DNA of 64,000 nt, from assembly GCA_004352715.1 (NCBI GenBank), contig SCFE01000119.1:450111-514110 (forward strand), written 5' to 3'. A model generated the notes under the pieces. That model had not been told where the DNA came from. It ran no database searches and saw only the letters and a program-made list of their open reading frames with translations. Positions 22,701 to 31,282 of the stretch are shown piece after piece. A program made the position numbers and the translations under genes. The first letter of the stretch is position 1. The number at the start of each line of letters is the position of its first letter. Source of the DNA: Hofstenia miamia. Taxonomy: Eukaryota > Xenacoelomorpha > Acoela.

Positions 22701-23484
22701 AGCAGTAGGCATTGAAACTAATTGAACAAGATCAAGAGACTCAAGATACATGTTTTCCGGAGAGGGATGACAAAGATTAAAGTCGCCAGTAATAATTCGC
22801 TGGCGAGACGATGACAATTTTAATGACGATATACAATCGGTGAACTCGATGAAAAGGTTAATGTTACCTTCCGTTCTGTAACTAAGCCTACAGATTATAA
22901 AACTTACCTTAACATGCATTAAAAAGATTTGTTCAATGTTTTCGTTTATATTAAAGAATCAGCATAAGGCTCTATATAATGTCTGACGACTTAAAATTTA
23001 GCCCAGTTATTGATATAGAGAGGGCCCAGGCAATACTAAATTACTTATAAAAATTCTTTAGTACGCAATTATGCACATAGTATTATCTTGGGCCCTAGAA
23101 ATATTTCTGTATTCGCTCCTAACTTAGCAGGAGAGACTAAAGAATTTTTAAACATGTAAAATTAATAGATAGCGAATCATCACACTTAATAATAAATTTG
23201 TACATATAGGTATTCCTTAATATATAGGAGACAAAATGCTCCGTCTTTTTATTTCTTCAATTTAAATTTCAAGAGTTTTCAATCTACAATTAAAATCTAC
23301 TACACTAAAATTACTGAAACCTTTCATTTATAAGTATTGCCACTTCTTCAACGGATTTACGTAGTATAAGTCCTAGAACAGTAACACAGGATCCCTTTTT
23401 TGCAGCTTGATATATACGTTTTCGAATCTCATATTCATCTAATCCAGATAAATTAAAAGCATCGGCAGATGATGGATTATTCAT
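5735..23484 (-). CDS. fem1b: FEM1B-like CUL2 ubiquitin-ligase substrate receptor, nine exons
   Basis: The spliced frame joins 23315-23484, 18761-18938, 18587-18718, 17844-18137, 16286-16648, 15819-15968, 15206-15390, 6410-6669 and 5735-5946: 1944 nt, 647 residues, every junction GT-AG and in phase. Vertebrate FEM1B is about 627 residues. Order: short N-terminal helix, six ankyrin repeats (about 60-258), a TPR-like helical middle (259-491), C-terminal ankyrins (492-600) and a VHL/BC-box SLRCLCAKAVRK near 610 that in this family binds Elongin B/C and CUL2. FEM1 proteins recognise C-terminal degrons. TTGVAEIILK before the BC box points to FEM1B rather than FEM1A/C. The protein is divergent, so paralogue assignment is less certain than the family. 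Introns 1, 4 and 7 are filled with transposon relics. Exon 7 recurs at 2803-2987, probably by misassembly. Confidence 0.93.
6410..6669 (-). CDS. fem1b: fem-1 exon 8
   Basis: 86 full codons with NGNTALHLAINS, HPGLVRILIHVELPVDAQN and LQTPLHVIALHD, the C-terminal ankyrin block of FEM1. It follows an 8.5-kb intron packed with transposons. Acceptor CGTTTTAG, donor GCTA|GTAAGA. Confidence 0.93.
6853..7013. repeat. 80-bp direct duplication across a single N
   Basis: 6853-6932 and 6934-7013 are the same sequence with about three differences, joined by one N at 6933. It lies in fem-1 intron 7 and looks like two contig ends that should have been overlapped. Confidence 0.8.
7014..9609. other. fem-1 intron 7, no recognised feature
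   Basis: A+T-rich with only short open frames (7039-7269, 8288-8476, 8439-8627) that match nothing I know. A phrase TTTGGTCATTCTAGTGTTAA ending near 8875 resembles the right end of the piggyBac-like element at 31897, but no left partner is visible. Confidence 0.5.
9610..9773. mobile_element. Short hAT-like MITE
   Basis: Left end CAGTGGTGCACACAAGG and right end, read inverted, CAGGGACGTACGCAGGA match at about 11 of 17 positions and share the CAG...GTACGCAGG look of the hAT at 59231. No clear 8-bp target duplication is visible. Confidence 0.4.
9774..11386. other. fem-1 intron 7, AT-rich sequence and a 179-N gap
   Basis: Apart from N at 10745-10923, flanked by TATA microsatellite, there is nothing recognisable. 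The 10955-11230 stretch (GGCGGGAAATGGTCG and onward) is more complex and may be the 5' flank of the element that follows. Confidence 0.5.
11432..13446 (+). pseudogene. Degenerate GQNKN-motif (DUF7869-like) transposon protein
   Basis: Fragments in shifting frames appear in order: an acidic N-terminus, a Cys cluster CGCSYNSGGPCSDLF, HQGKRICMKVFLYLH, PRIHGNTKRHPKHAASYED, KPATDICFTCQQN, NYLIDEAQAVGKGTDATISL, FHHFLCTHGLQEE, KCVGQNKNNVTVHYI and WRVM. This is the order of a multi-copy invertebrate family with a D-x-C-x-GQNKN core, filed as I recall under DUF7869 and probably a transposase. A zinc knuckle follows near 13390 (CSGWGQTGHNVISC) in which the second Cys is Trp. At least six frameshifts or stops make it dead. 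It lies antisense in fem-1 intron 7. No terminal repeats were found. The family identity is from memory of its motifs. Confidence 0.7.
13447..14100. other. fem-1 intron 7 spacer with TA microsatellite and 56-N gap
   Basis: TA repeats surround N at 13699-13754. No coding signal. Confidence 0.6.
14101..14247. mobile_element. Probable left end of the hAT relic
   Basis: AGGTTGCCAGATAAG followed by a G-rich then C-rich block (GAGCCCCCCCCCACTTTTCC), a composition often seen at the ends of ZMYM/DUF4371-type hAT elements. The opposite end is not clear. Confidence 0.4.
14302..15112 (+). pseudogene. hAT transposase relic (DUF4371/ZMYM type), C-terminal part
   Basis: Begins with an open block ending DPTIPRKRKIP. 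After stops it continues with YRKYFYN, RFYQQGYQNYENIE, then LKLLPELM, ILKILLIM and, in another frame, a degenerate dimerisation-domain tail ending RLNAFDSF-RINAMCKY. This is the C-terminal half of a hAT transposase, with the region that in active elements reads ILLxxPATxAxxERSFS badly mutated. It sits antisense in fem-1 intron 7, about 95 bp from exon 7. Confidence 0.75.
15206..15390 (-). CDS. fem1b: fem-1 exon 7
   Basis: 61 codons plus 2 nt. KEIELSKLRKQSIDQS and ILMNFAAIFVDV align by pattern with the last helices before the C-terminal ankyrins (SVLEIE...LHLICLLE in vertebrate FEM1C). Divergent, but phase and position fit only here. Acceptor CGTTTAG, donor CCAA|GTAAGT. A hAT relic ends about 95 bp downstream of its donor. 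Confidence 0.85.
15819..15968 (-). CDS. fem1b: fem-1 exon 6
   Basis: 50 codons beginning FEQSIKLLIRSITIRQ, equivalent to the FEQCIKLW helix of FEM1B. Acceptor TCTTTTAG, donor CAG|GTAACA, phase 0 on both sides. The overlapping plus-strand open frame is a shadow. Confidence 0.9.
16286..16648 (-). CDS. fem1b: fem-1 exon 5
   Basis: 121 codons of the helical middle domain. RIEVIELLGAAIAL followed by AYQYFTLALTMRL and TEALLIFERIISPKNPD is the FEM1 pattern (ELLGA, then LxxRERILG-like). A conserved acidic stretch (ECQTQEDLDSLMHDFD) lies between. The frame is open from acceptor CTTTAG to donor CAG|GTTAGT. Confidence 0.95.
17422..17760. mobile_element. MITE with AATACCGT termini in fem-1 intron 4
   Basis: Left end AATACCGTTAGTATAAGCCG; right end, inverted, AATACCGTAAATCCTCGTG. 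Internal sequence has several 'taagccgcacccc' phrases. A diverged relative lies at 49080-49240 inside a hAT element. Superfamily not determined. Confidence 0.5.
17844..18137 (-). CDS. fem1b: fem-1 exon 4
   Basis: 98 codons covering ankyrins 4 to 6 (NTCLMTSAWRNHVGIVSILI, NALHFACESGSLESVEVLV, LSPFKLAAQYAHEPVVSFL). In human FEM1B the second of these repeats is preceded by a His-Cys pair that coordinates zinc with FNIP1; here the aligned residues are Pro203-Val204. Acceptor TTTTAG, donor CAG|GTAACC. Confidence 0.94.
18587..18718 (-). CDS. fem1b: fem-1 exon 3
   Basis: 44 codons in phase 0: GHNDVIKLLIANNADVN finishes ankyrin 2 and STPLRAACCGGHYETVKLLL makes ankyrin 3. The STPLRAAC block is a FEM1 hallmark. 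Donor GAG|GTATTA. Confidence 0.94.
18719..18760 (-). other. fem1b: 42-nt intron 2 of fem-1
   Basis: GTAAGAAATC...TACATTTAG is only 42 nt long and both flanking exons are clearly coding and in phase. Most animals cannot splice introns this short; tunicates and some other compact-intron lineages can. Confidence 0.9.
18761..18938 (-). CDS. fem1b: fem-1 exon 2
   Basis: Encodes ankyrin repeat 1 (LPPLVTASQLGHTKFVEKLL) and the start of repeat 2 (SATALWVSACN). The insert between them (GRVKYLDSYVSS) fills the place of the extra loop seen between repeats 1 and 2 in FEM1 proteins. Acceptor CATTTAG, donor AAC|GTAAGA. It is followed by a 42-nt intron. Confidence 0.93.
19521..19534. other. NotI-XbaI polylinker-like string
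   Basis: GCGGCCGCTCTAGA, identical to the NotI/XbaI part of common cloning-vector polylinkers, in an otherwise A+T-rich intron. It may be a cloning or adapter remnant or chance. The flanking sequence does not continue the polylinker. Confidence 0.5.
19690..20275. mobile_element. MITE-like element with arrayed GACCGCTGTGTACA motifs
   Basis: The left arm has three direct copies (GACCGCTGTGGACAAAA, GACCGTTGTGTACAGCC, GACCGCTCTACACAAAA) about 30 bp apart. The right arm has two inverted copies (GTACAGAGCGGTC near 20201, ACCGTACACAGCGATGA near 20253). TA tracts bound both sides. A non-autonomous element with repeated subterminal protein-binding sites is the likeliest reading. It sits in fem-1 intron 1. 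Confidence 0.55.
20283..20385. repeat. Imperfect tandem repeat, about 30-bp unit
   Basis: Four spaced copies of (TATAT)TGGTGNTTTGTAA starting near 20283, 20313, 20345 and 20369, directly after the MITE-like element. Confidence 0.7.
20534..21060. other. TA microsatellite and AT-rich intron sequence
   Basis: TA tract at 20534-20558 after a single N at 20532. Nothing else recognised. Confidence 0.6.
21310..21545 (-). pseudogene. Possible LINE ORF1 C-terminal remnant
   Basis: The minus strand reads DLASKDSEIECRLLKK and, after a frame change, QEGTKFELFHKDEHIKL. The pattern S.E......LLK.R..LI..G.....IKI....I is common at the C-terminus of LINE ORF1 proteins. This is a weak match in fem-1 intron 1. 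Confidence 0.35.
22350..22919 (-). pseudogene. LINE AP-endonuclease domain fragment
   Basis: Open for 154 codons with the APE motifs IITGDFNLCHPSPEN, SLLDLVITPTDYGV and VHLSDHFPIIF, in which GDFN and SDH carry catalytic residues in jockey/CR1/L2-type LINEs. It continues after a frame change toward 22361 (SLNVWLRIGNVERVAKLL), the linker before the RT. The RT itself is missing. Antisense to nothing: it lies in the same orientation as fem-1, in intron 1. Confidence 0.75.
23315..23484 (-). CDS. fem1b: fem-1 exon 1 (start codon)
   Basis: ATG at 23484 opens a 56-codon stretch with RKRIYQAAKKGSCVTVLGLI, matching the N-terminal helix pair that precedes ankyrin 1 in FEM1 proteins. An earlier ATG four bases upstream runs into a stop at once, so 23484 is preferred. 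The donor is taken as CA|GTAATT at 23315. AG|GTTTCA at 23321 is also in phase and would remove two codons. An acceptor-like TTTTTAG lies about 20 bp before the ATG, so an upstream UTR exon or trans-splicing is possible. Confidence 0.85.
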
Positions 23485-24881
23485 ACATAAATACTAAGTT
23501 CTAAAAATTTTTTCATTACTATTTAACATTAACTACGTCTTTACAAATTTATAGCTATTCGTAAACGGACGAAATATTGTTTGCTTTAAAATTTGGCGTT
23601 TCGTAGTAGCATCAACATTCAGATGTAAATTACAGCGTTGACTATTTGGTTTAAATGGAAATTTTAAGTTATAAGATGTAATTGACAAAAATTTAAAATC
23701 TGCTTAAAAATTGTGAAATTTGTATTCAACATTCTCTTTTTAGTTAAAACTTAAAATTATAATCCGATTATAAGTGCCTACATAGGAAATGCGGAAATGC
23801 TATGTCTGTGGAGTTAAAAAATTCATGTTTTGCGGTTATATTTGAAATTTTATAGCATGACCGTCTCTATTTAAAGACGGCAATGTTTATAGATGTACTG
23901 GGTAATTGCTAATAACTATAGTTGTGTAATTGATTTTTACAGGTATGTTGTGTAAAGAAGGAAATTATTTAGACTTGATTAGGATGCAAATTGAATGTAT
24001 TTAACCTACTTATTGGCCTACCTGGGGTGAAGAACCCGTTTTCTGTCATAGGTCATTTTGTTAGTTACAACTCAGTAAACAGGCCGCACAATTCTTAAGT
24101 CTTCTTATGTATTTTTCTAAAACGATTAAAGATAGTTTATTAACAGTAATGAACAACAAACAAGAACAACATAATGCACATGTAAACCATACAGGTGAAG
24201 GTATAAAATGCAGGGCAGTTTTATAACTTTAGTTGCATTTCTTTATTATATAACAGGCAAATATAATTTGAAAAATATATTTAACCTTTCTTCACATGAG
24301 CTCAACATCCTCAATTTTCATAAATAGCACGATTAATATTGGTAAATTCTCAATGTGTGTTTTAAAACACATGTATGTTACCTTGCAGTGGTGAAACAAA
24401 AGCTATAAATACTAATATTATGCCATGCTTAGAGGCGGTTCCTAATAAATGGCAATATTGTCATGCATTAGGTTCATTACATCTGATCAAAATTTAAGAG
24501 CTTCACATGTCAGACCATATCCACAGCTATGAAAGTTTATTAGTTTAAACAGAAACAGTAAAGTTTATTGTAAAAACCATTAAACAATCAACAAAAAATT
24601 TGAAAAATAATAAAATCACGATAATGAAAGGCAGGACTATAACACCTTCACAGTTTAGGTGCATACACTAATTTTCGCTTACGTTTTGTTGCTAATTTGC
24701 AAAACAATCACATTTATTGCAACTTAGCTATTGTGTAATATCACTTAATAAAGCATCTTTAAAGTAATTAAAGAATTTCCCTTTTTTAATAGTAACATTT
24801 TCCTTATCACATTAGAATAGACTTCGCATTAGCGTATTTCTGTAAGACTAAGAAAGTTTGAACGCTTTACCAAATGCTGTC
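23485..24881. other. Intergenic region between fem-1 and the Tc1-like element
   Basis: Upstream of fem-1 exon 1; must hold its promoter, but no TATA-initiator pair or conserved site stands out. A+T-rich, no open frame of note. Confidence 0.5.
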
Positions 24882-24883
24882 TA

Positions 24884-26584
24884 CACCTTTTTAGTTTCAA
24901 TTTAAAACAGTTGAACTTCAATTTAAAATAGTTGAGCTTCAAATTAAAAGAGTTGAACTTCAATTTAAAATAGTTGAACTTCAATTTAAAAATGTTTGCA
25001 GAAACTCACTTACAAGTATTTCAACAAATGGTATTACTGTTATTCATTTATTCAAATAATTTTGACAATAATTGAAAATATTGCAGGAAGGCAAAATGCA
25101 ATTTCTATGTTACATTTCTAATTGCTATTAGCAACCAGTCGTGGCTTCTCTGTCTACTTGTGAAAGTTTCTATATAGTTGCCATTCATTTCCATTTCAGT
25201 CAGTGTCGTGATTAACATGAGTAACAGCAACAGAATGAGCTTCCCTACAGACTCAAGCGAAGGTGAATCGGTGCTCAGGACACGAACAGCAAGAGGTGTA
25301 CAAACCGGCGGTAAGAAGAGAAGATTAAACTGCACGAACAATGCTGATGTGAAAAGGAGAGTAATTGACGTTGCCGAAAATGGGGACTGAAAAGCAGTGG
25401 CTGTTGCAAACTGAATACCTGTACAGACTGCTTACGGCTGGTTACGACGTGGCGATACTGCAGTCAAACAAAGAGGCGGGAGTCGATTCAAGAAGGTGGA
25501 GACTCGTCACATAGAACGCATGTTGGAGTGGTTAAGTGATAACTCTGTTCTTACGCTGACCCAACTCAAAGAGAAGCTCGCACATTAAGAACATGTGTTC
25601 GTTTCAATAAACACAATTCATAAGAAGCTTGAGGGTCAGTATTATACCGTCAAAAAATTGATCCCTGAGCCTGTTGCAATTAATTCAATGAATAATAAAG
25701 TCAAGCGAGCAACATATGTCCAGACACTGATGACAGCGATAGGAGAAGACACACGGCTCATTTATATTGATGAAACCAATTGCAATTTGTTTTTACGGCA
25801 TTCTCAAGGACGGTCAAAGAAAGGTACCCGATGTTGACTTGAAGTCGCAGCTTGTCGGGGCAACAACGCTCACATCATTAGAGCAATAAGGCAAACCTGC
25901 CTTGTATTCTGGAAGAGAGAGGATCGTATACAAAAGAAAAGTGCTATGGATGGGTAAGAAGACTCCTTAGAAGCCTTACAGATGAAATGGAGAAAATTGT
26001 GATTGTCTGCGACAACGCACCAGTTCATGCGGATTTCGAAAAAGTAGTTCAGGAGGAGGAATTTACTAGTGCCAGCATCATCCGCAGCGCTCCGATAGAG
26101 GAATGTTGGAGTGTTGTGAAGGCATCGATGGCCGTACCTCCAGTGGGAACGACTCAAACAGAATACAGATTGCGTTATCTGGAGCAGGCAATCGACGAAG
26201 CCATGACTTTTATCACTCCACTGCTGTGTTTGAGAACATGCAATCATGTACAAAGGCATTTTGCTTCTTGCTTGGCTCAACAAAATTTGCAAATGGATGA
26301 CCAAGTGTAAGACAATTAACTTACTTTCTTTTTTTTTGAATTCTTGTTAGTCAGAATTCCTGCAATATTTTCAATTATTGGCAAAATTATTTGAATAAAT
26401 GAATAACAGTAATAACATTTGTTGAAATACTTGTAAGTGAGTTTCTGCACACATTTTTAAATTGAAGTTCAACTATTTTAAATTGAAGTTAAAACTATTT
26501 TAAATTGAAGTTCAGCTATTTCAAACTGAAGTTCAACTATTTTATATTGAAGTTCAACTTTTTTAAATTGAAACTAAAAAGGCG
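24884..26584. mobile_element. Tc1/mariner-superfamily element with long, internally repeated TIRs
   Basis: Flanked by TA at 24882-24883 and 26585-26586. The inverted repeats are 24884-25089 and 26357-26584. Each starts CACCTTTTTAG or its CGCC variant, then carries an array of a 21-bp unit (CAATTTAAAATAGTTGAACTT), about 4.5 units on the left and 5.5 on the right, and ends TTGCAGGAA. The transposase relic lies between. It sits between the divergent fem-1 and NDUFS4 genes. Confidence 0.9.
25217..26310 (+). pseudogene. Tc1-like transposase relic
   Basis: Starts ATG at 25217. Recognisable parts: a helix-turn-helix near QTAYGWLRRGDTAVK, YIDETNCNLFLR (first catalytic Asp), QGRSKKGTR, IVIVCDNAPVH (second Asp) and APIEECWSVVK (catalytic Glu). 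D-D-E residues survive, but the spacer before the Glu is about six residues shorter than usual and four or more stops or shifts break the frame. Related to IS630/Tc1-type DDE_3 transposases. Confidence 0.8.
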
Positions 26585-26586
26585 TA

Positions 26587-27466
26587 GAACTAAATAACAC
26601 AAAGTTGCAAAAAATGAGGCTGCATTAATTTCTGGTATTTTTTTCTTGCGATTAAAGTTTTATATATCTTGAATTCATAAAAACTCGGCAATCTCAATAA
26701 AAAGCTCTTTAGGAAATCAGAAATTTTCTGACTAAATGCACGTAAAAATTTCTGAGGAGTAAACTATAAGTTCTGTTTCTGAGTGAATTTAATAAGCCAT
26801 GTTTATTTTTTGTGATTGTTAAATTTTGCTAAGTACCTTCACTCAAAAGTAAGGAATATCATTTCCAACATTCTCCATGTCTGGATCAACAATACCGTAA
26901 TGTCCCGAAATTCAGCTAAGTAAGTAATAAAATATATTTTAGTATGGGCTCTCAATATAATATAGTCCCAACCCAAAGTCGGCACTTGGAACGCGATAAC
27001 AATTGTCTGAGCAACATTTGAATTGAAAACTGCAAAAACTTCTAAGATCTTTACAATATGACTGTTCAGAAATAGTAAGTGCCCAATTTAGCCAATGTAT
27101 ACTTTATAACAAGCTTCATCGGTGATTTATAATCGTTAATAGGTACGCTTAATCCAATTGCCCATAAATGGTACCGCAACCTCACGCCTCAAAATTGTTA
27201 AGTGTAGTTTGCGAAAAAACAGTAAATAACCAAAAAGTGTTGTATACATGTATATCTAACTACTAGTCGAATTTATAACAAGGCAATTGCATGTCCGGTA
27301 AATTGTTACATTTCTTAAACACATAAATCAGTTTAACTATTGTAATTTACAATTTAAATACGTGATGAAAATACAGTTAATATTGATTTTTCTTGAGATC
27401 CATGTGCAGCTATCGTTATTATCAGCAGTTAATACATTAGTTTCAATACAATAAATTGATTTCAGA
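26587..27466. other. Upstream region of NDUFS4
   Basis: A+T-rich, no gene. It ends in a splice-acceptor-like TTGATTTCAG one base before the NDUFS4 start codon. Confidence 0.5.
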
Positions 27467-27598
27467 ATGTTATTAAGACTTGCAGGTCGATGTGCTGCAA
27501 GAACATCAGCTCGATATTTGGAAACTTCCCCTGTTCCAGCTGTAAACATCAAATTGAAGGATGCTGATGATTCAAATGAGTTGGGATTTTATGTCACT
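27467..27598 (+). CDS. NDUFS4: NDUFS4 exon 1
   Basis: 44 codons, presequence and start of the mature protein, donor ACT|GTAAGC. The AG one base before the ATG suggests either a UTR exon upstream or trans-splicing of a leader. Confidence 0.9.
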
Positions 27599-30239
27599 GT
27601 AAGCTTTTTTCATTTTTATATGCATTTTGTTGAGTTATACTAATTTTTTAATCAAATTTGCTTGGGATTTTATCGCAACATGATTTATGTAGTATGTAAA
27701 TAATTTCAAAGCCTATACTGTGTGCTACTTTAATTTCTATATTTTTGCATTTATCAATTTGGTCTAAGTGTATATAGACTATATAAATCTTATGTAGATG
27801 TATTTTGATATTTCAGTAAGAAACTTCACAGTTAATAAATGTTTGGATGTTTTCTTTAATTACGATTCACTTTACTGTGAAATTCTTATTTCTTGCAACC
27901 TTCGATTTCCCCACCTTTGTAAGTCATCTAGGCGTTTATTTAACCTACGACGTCAATGTAGTATTGTAGAGATTTGGTCTTTTTGTTCTTGTTTAATAAT
28001 TTTGAATTCGTTTGATCGTTTTGATATTCTTCTAACTCGTTATAATTTGTATTCTAATGTAGAGTGATTTATCAGCCATGTCTGGTACACCAAACGAACA
28101 TATTAAAGGACGAGTGGTGACGATATACCCACCTGCAAAAAATGCAATGCAATCTGGAAAATTTCAAGAAGACGTATGGAAAATTTCATTTGATACTAGA
28201 GAACGATTCGTAAATCCTAACATTGGATGGGCCTCTTCGTGAGTTTTTAACTTTATACATTTTTTATATCATTTTTTGGTTTTGTCATTTATCTCATTTT
28301 TCTGCAATCCAACTTCTATTCGTAAAACGTTGAACTTATACCTATGTATTGAATATTTTTCGAGCTATTGAAATGTCCTTGTGCCAAAAAGAGATTGCAT
28401 TGTTTCCTAGGTAACGATATTTTAGTTAATTATATTTTTGTAATTCTTAATTTTATTTGAATATACAAATAATTATCTAATTGTTAAGGGTTTGATTAAT
28501 CTTTTGAACTGATGTCCTTATTTAGCTCTGATCCTATTTCTAATGTTGCTACACGCTTTCAAAGCAAAGAGCAGGCAATTAATTATGTGGAAAGTATGGG
28601 TAAGGCATTAAACGTATAATATTATTATAATAATTTTGGGAAATATGTTGTATAATTGATAGATTTAACAAAATGAAATATTTTTATTATTAATGTAGTT
28701 ATATCTAAATTCATTGTACTTCACTACAATTCTCAGATTTTGGACAAATTTTGTATTTTAGTTCTCCTTTCGACTTTTTTTAATCGACTATATTCTAATG
28801 TGAATATTTTTTGTAAAATATTGACAGTCGTGTGCATTTTATTCTCAAATTAATAAGATTGACACGGCTCGAATTCCATTTATTTGGAGAGTGAGGATTT
28901 AGATGACAAAGCCGTAACGTAACTTTATTGCCAATTTCCACAACAATAAATGTCGAATTAACTTAAATGAATGTCTACATTTGAAATTTAAGTAATGGCA
29001 AATGGCAATTCGGTGATAGAAAGTGATATTATTCACGCCTCATTTGCTGTGTTTAATTACTGCGTTCTGATGGAGTTGTACATACCCCAACCGCTAAAGA
29101 GAATTTAATTTTGTATCTGATATTTACGGCTAACAATTTAGCCTTTACAGAGTAGAATCACTTTCCAACCGAAAAATCAAAATTTTGCTAGATCCTAGAA
29201 GAGAAATCAATGTTGAGTTTGTTTCTGGAAAACTATGAACAATTATTGTAAGGCAATTTCGTATGGAAATGTTCTCGTATGTTCATGTTTCGCGTGACAT
29301 TTACAGAATTTCCTCAGAAAAGGCGGAAATCAAAAAGAGAAGAATTTGTTCTTGTGTTTTTATTTAAACCAATTCACAACACAACTTCTTTATGAAAGAA
29401 AAGCAACACTATGTAGTTGTGGGTGTTTTTAGACTTAACAAATTACGCCCGCTACATTGCGTAAATCTTTATGAAATATAACACTAGTAATCTTTCGTTG
29501 ATAGTGGAGATAAACTCTTTAAACGATTGAATCGGAGAATTTCTTCAAATAATCAGCCATTTTTGAAAATTTTTGTTATCAAATTTTTAAAGTTCTTATA
29601 TGTGCACTTTCGTTCCTTGAAATACACGTTTGCAGTATATACTAGCCGTAAAAGTCACAACGACTACCTACAGACATGAGATTTGTTTGTGGGTTTGAGA
29701 AGCTCGCAAACAATCTTCATAATAAGACATCTCTGAATACCTATATTCTGCTAACGAACAATATTTAAGAGAAAACCTGTTGTCCTTTTTAAGTGAAATA
29801 ATTTCTATTAGCAATTTTTTTATATACATATACTAATACGTCCCGATTCGTACAGGGGTTTTTGCAAAAAGCTCTCCATAGAGGGACTTGGGGTTTTTTG
29901 CCGAAATTTAAACTTTTTCCGATTACTCGCTAAAAAACTCATTGATCCTTAAAATATGTTGCATGAAGGTAGGGACTACTGAAAGACTATGTCCTACAAA
30001 AAATCAGGAATTTATGTGGAAAAATCAGCTTATATGGTTATGTGGAAAGAATAAATAGAGGGACGTATTAGTATATATATATATATATATTTTTTACTTT
30101 TAGTTTCTGCTGTTTTTCACCTATATTTATTTTAGGATGGAAATATGTCTTGTATCCTGAAAAGAAACCAAAATTTGTGAAGAAAGACTATGGAGCCAAA
30201 TTCTCATTTAATAAACGAACCAGAGTTTCTTGTAAATAG
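27467..30239 (+). CDS. NDUFS4: NDUFS4, complex I 18-kDa (AQDQ) subunit, four exons
   Basis: Spliced frame 27467-27598, 28063-28238, 28526-28599, 30136-30239: 486 nt, 161 residues against about 175 in mammals. The N-terminus (MLLRLAGRCAARTSARYLE) is basic with no acids until Glu, typical of a mitochondrial targeting peptide. The mature part has VTIYPPAKNAMQSG, WKISFDTRERFVNP, GWASSSDPISNV and the C-terminal YGAKFSFNKRTRVSCK, all hallmarks of the ETC complex I subunit region (PF04800). It is an accessory subunit of the N-module interface of NADH:ubiquinone oxidoreductase in the matrix arm. All four junctions are GT-AG and in phase. Intron 3 holds a MITE. Confidence 0.97.
28063..28238 (+). CDS. 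NDUFS4: NDUFS4 exon 2
   Basis: SGTPNEHIKGRVVTIYPP through FDTRERFVNPNIGWAS. Acceptor AATGTAG, donor TC|GTGAGT. The longer plus-strand open frame that reads into this exon from 27798 is intronic shadow. Confidence 0.97.
28526..28599 (+). CDS. NDUFS4: NDUFS4 exon 3
   Basis: SDPISNVATRFQSKEQAINY then VESM. Acceptor TATTTAG, donor ATGG|GTAAGG. Confidence 0.96.
29831..30073. mobile_element. MITE in NDUFS4 intron 3
   Basis: 243 bp bounded by perfect 14-bp inverted repeats TACTAATACGTCCC and GGGACGTATTAGTA. TA-rich sequence on both sides hides the target duplication. Superfamily unknown, possibly Tc1/mariner. Confidence 0.7.
30136..30239 (+). CDS. NDUFS4: NDUFS4 exon 4 (stop)
   Basis: GWKYVLYPEKKPKFVKKDYG then AKFSFNKRTRVSCK and TAG. 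Acceptor TATTTTAG. The RVS near the C-terminus corresponds to the site discussed as a kinase target in mammals. Confidence 0.97.
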
Positions 30240-30430
30240 AAATTAACTTTTGTAATATAGAATTTTATTAGTTGTTAATGATTTCATTGCAATTGAAATA
30301 GCATTAATGTAATCATCAATGGATATCGGCCTTAGATGTTGAATCAGTTAGCGCGTTAATCACAATGATGTATATTGCTTTCATTTCTTCAAAATTGAAT
30401 TCACGGAATTCACGGTAATTCAAGAACATC

Positions 30431-30436
30431 AATAAA
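30431..30436 (+). terminator. NDUFS4: Candidate poly(A) signal of NDUFS4
   Basis: AATAAA about 190 bp after the NDUFS4 stop, just before the piggyBac-like insertion at 30456. Confidence 0.5.
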
Positions 30437-30524
30437 GACAGAAACATCTGATTAACACTAGAAACACAATTGCTCCTTGTGATTCTTTTTCACAGTGATG
30501 GGTTTCTAACACGAAAATTTCATN

Positions 30525-31238
30525 AAGAGCTAAATAATTCAAAAAGTAGGTTTTGACGTAATGTAAAATTATACTTACAATAATGAAATCTAAAAAATTT
30601 TTAGAAAATCTTTATTGAAGAACAAAAAACTTAAAATCCACAGGGTGCTTAAAGTTTATTCAATCTATTTCGCACTTGAGTGCAAAGCCCACTTGACATG
30701 CGGAAGGCGCATTGCCTTTCCACCAAAATGGGAGGTAGTTTGGAGCTAACCAGTTATCAATTGGATAACATCTCCTTACTTGCCATGCAGTTTAAAGGTC
30801 TCCAACTAATCTCAAGTGGAGATTCCATCACCAACCTTGCAGCTGCTGTTTGCTGCCGCGCACAGAAGAACGAATCAAAAACTTCAAATGATAACTATTG
30901 AATCAAACGGTATCTACCTACTGAGGTGGTTTGTTTCCAAGCTTGCCTTTTAATTGTATAGCAAAACATACAACTACTATATATCACTCAAAGACAAAAT
31001 CTATCATAGACGATACATTTTTATATCATACCCTGTTCCATCTCAGTTAATTAATTTCATTTTTAATTAGATATTAAATTTTAAGTATTAAAGATTTACA
31101 ATCACAAGTAGAAAGTCTTTAATTAACATTAAGTGTTCAGCTAATAGACAGCATCTTAATGCTGCCAGCCCCTCGTTTTTGAGGTCCTTGGTGCTCCATC
31201 TCTATAATATTAGATATTGGCTATAGTTACCTTATTTT
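30525..31238. repeat. Block duplicating 32057-32772
   Basis: 714 bp, nearly identical to the later block (differences include a 2-bp indel in CACTCTCAAAGAC), with a single N at each end (30524 and 31239). Probably a contig placed twice during scaffolding. Confidence 0.85.
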
Positions 31239-31282
31239 NTTTCAGATGTTTTTATTGATGTATTTGTTGCTAAAAAGAATCT

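Noticed and set aside
24895-25005. CRISPR-like array of 21-bp repeats
   Set aside because: Units are contiguous without spacers, lie in an animal genome and are the inner part of a transposon TIR.
27798-28067. Plus-strand 89-codon frame within NDUFS4
   Set aside because: Lies in intron 1 and ends 5 bp into exon 2 in another frame; no motif.
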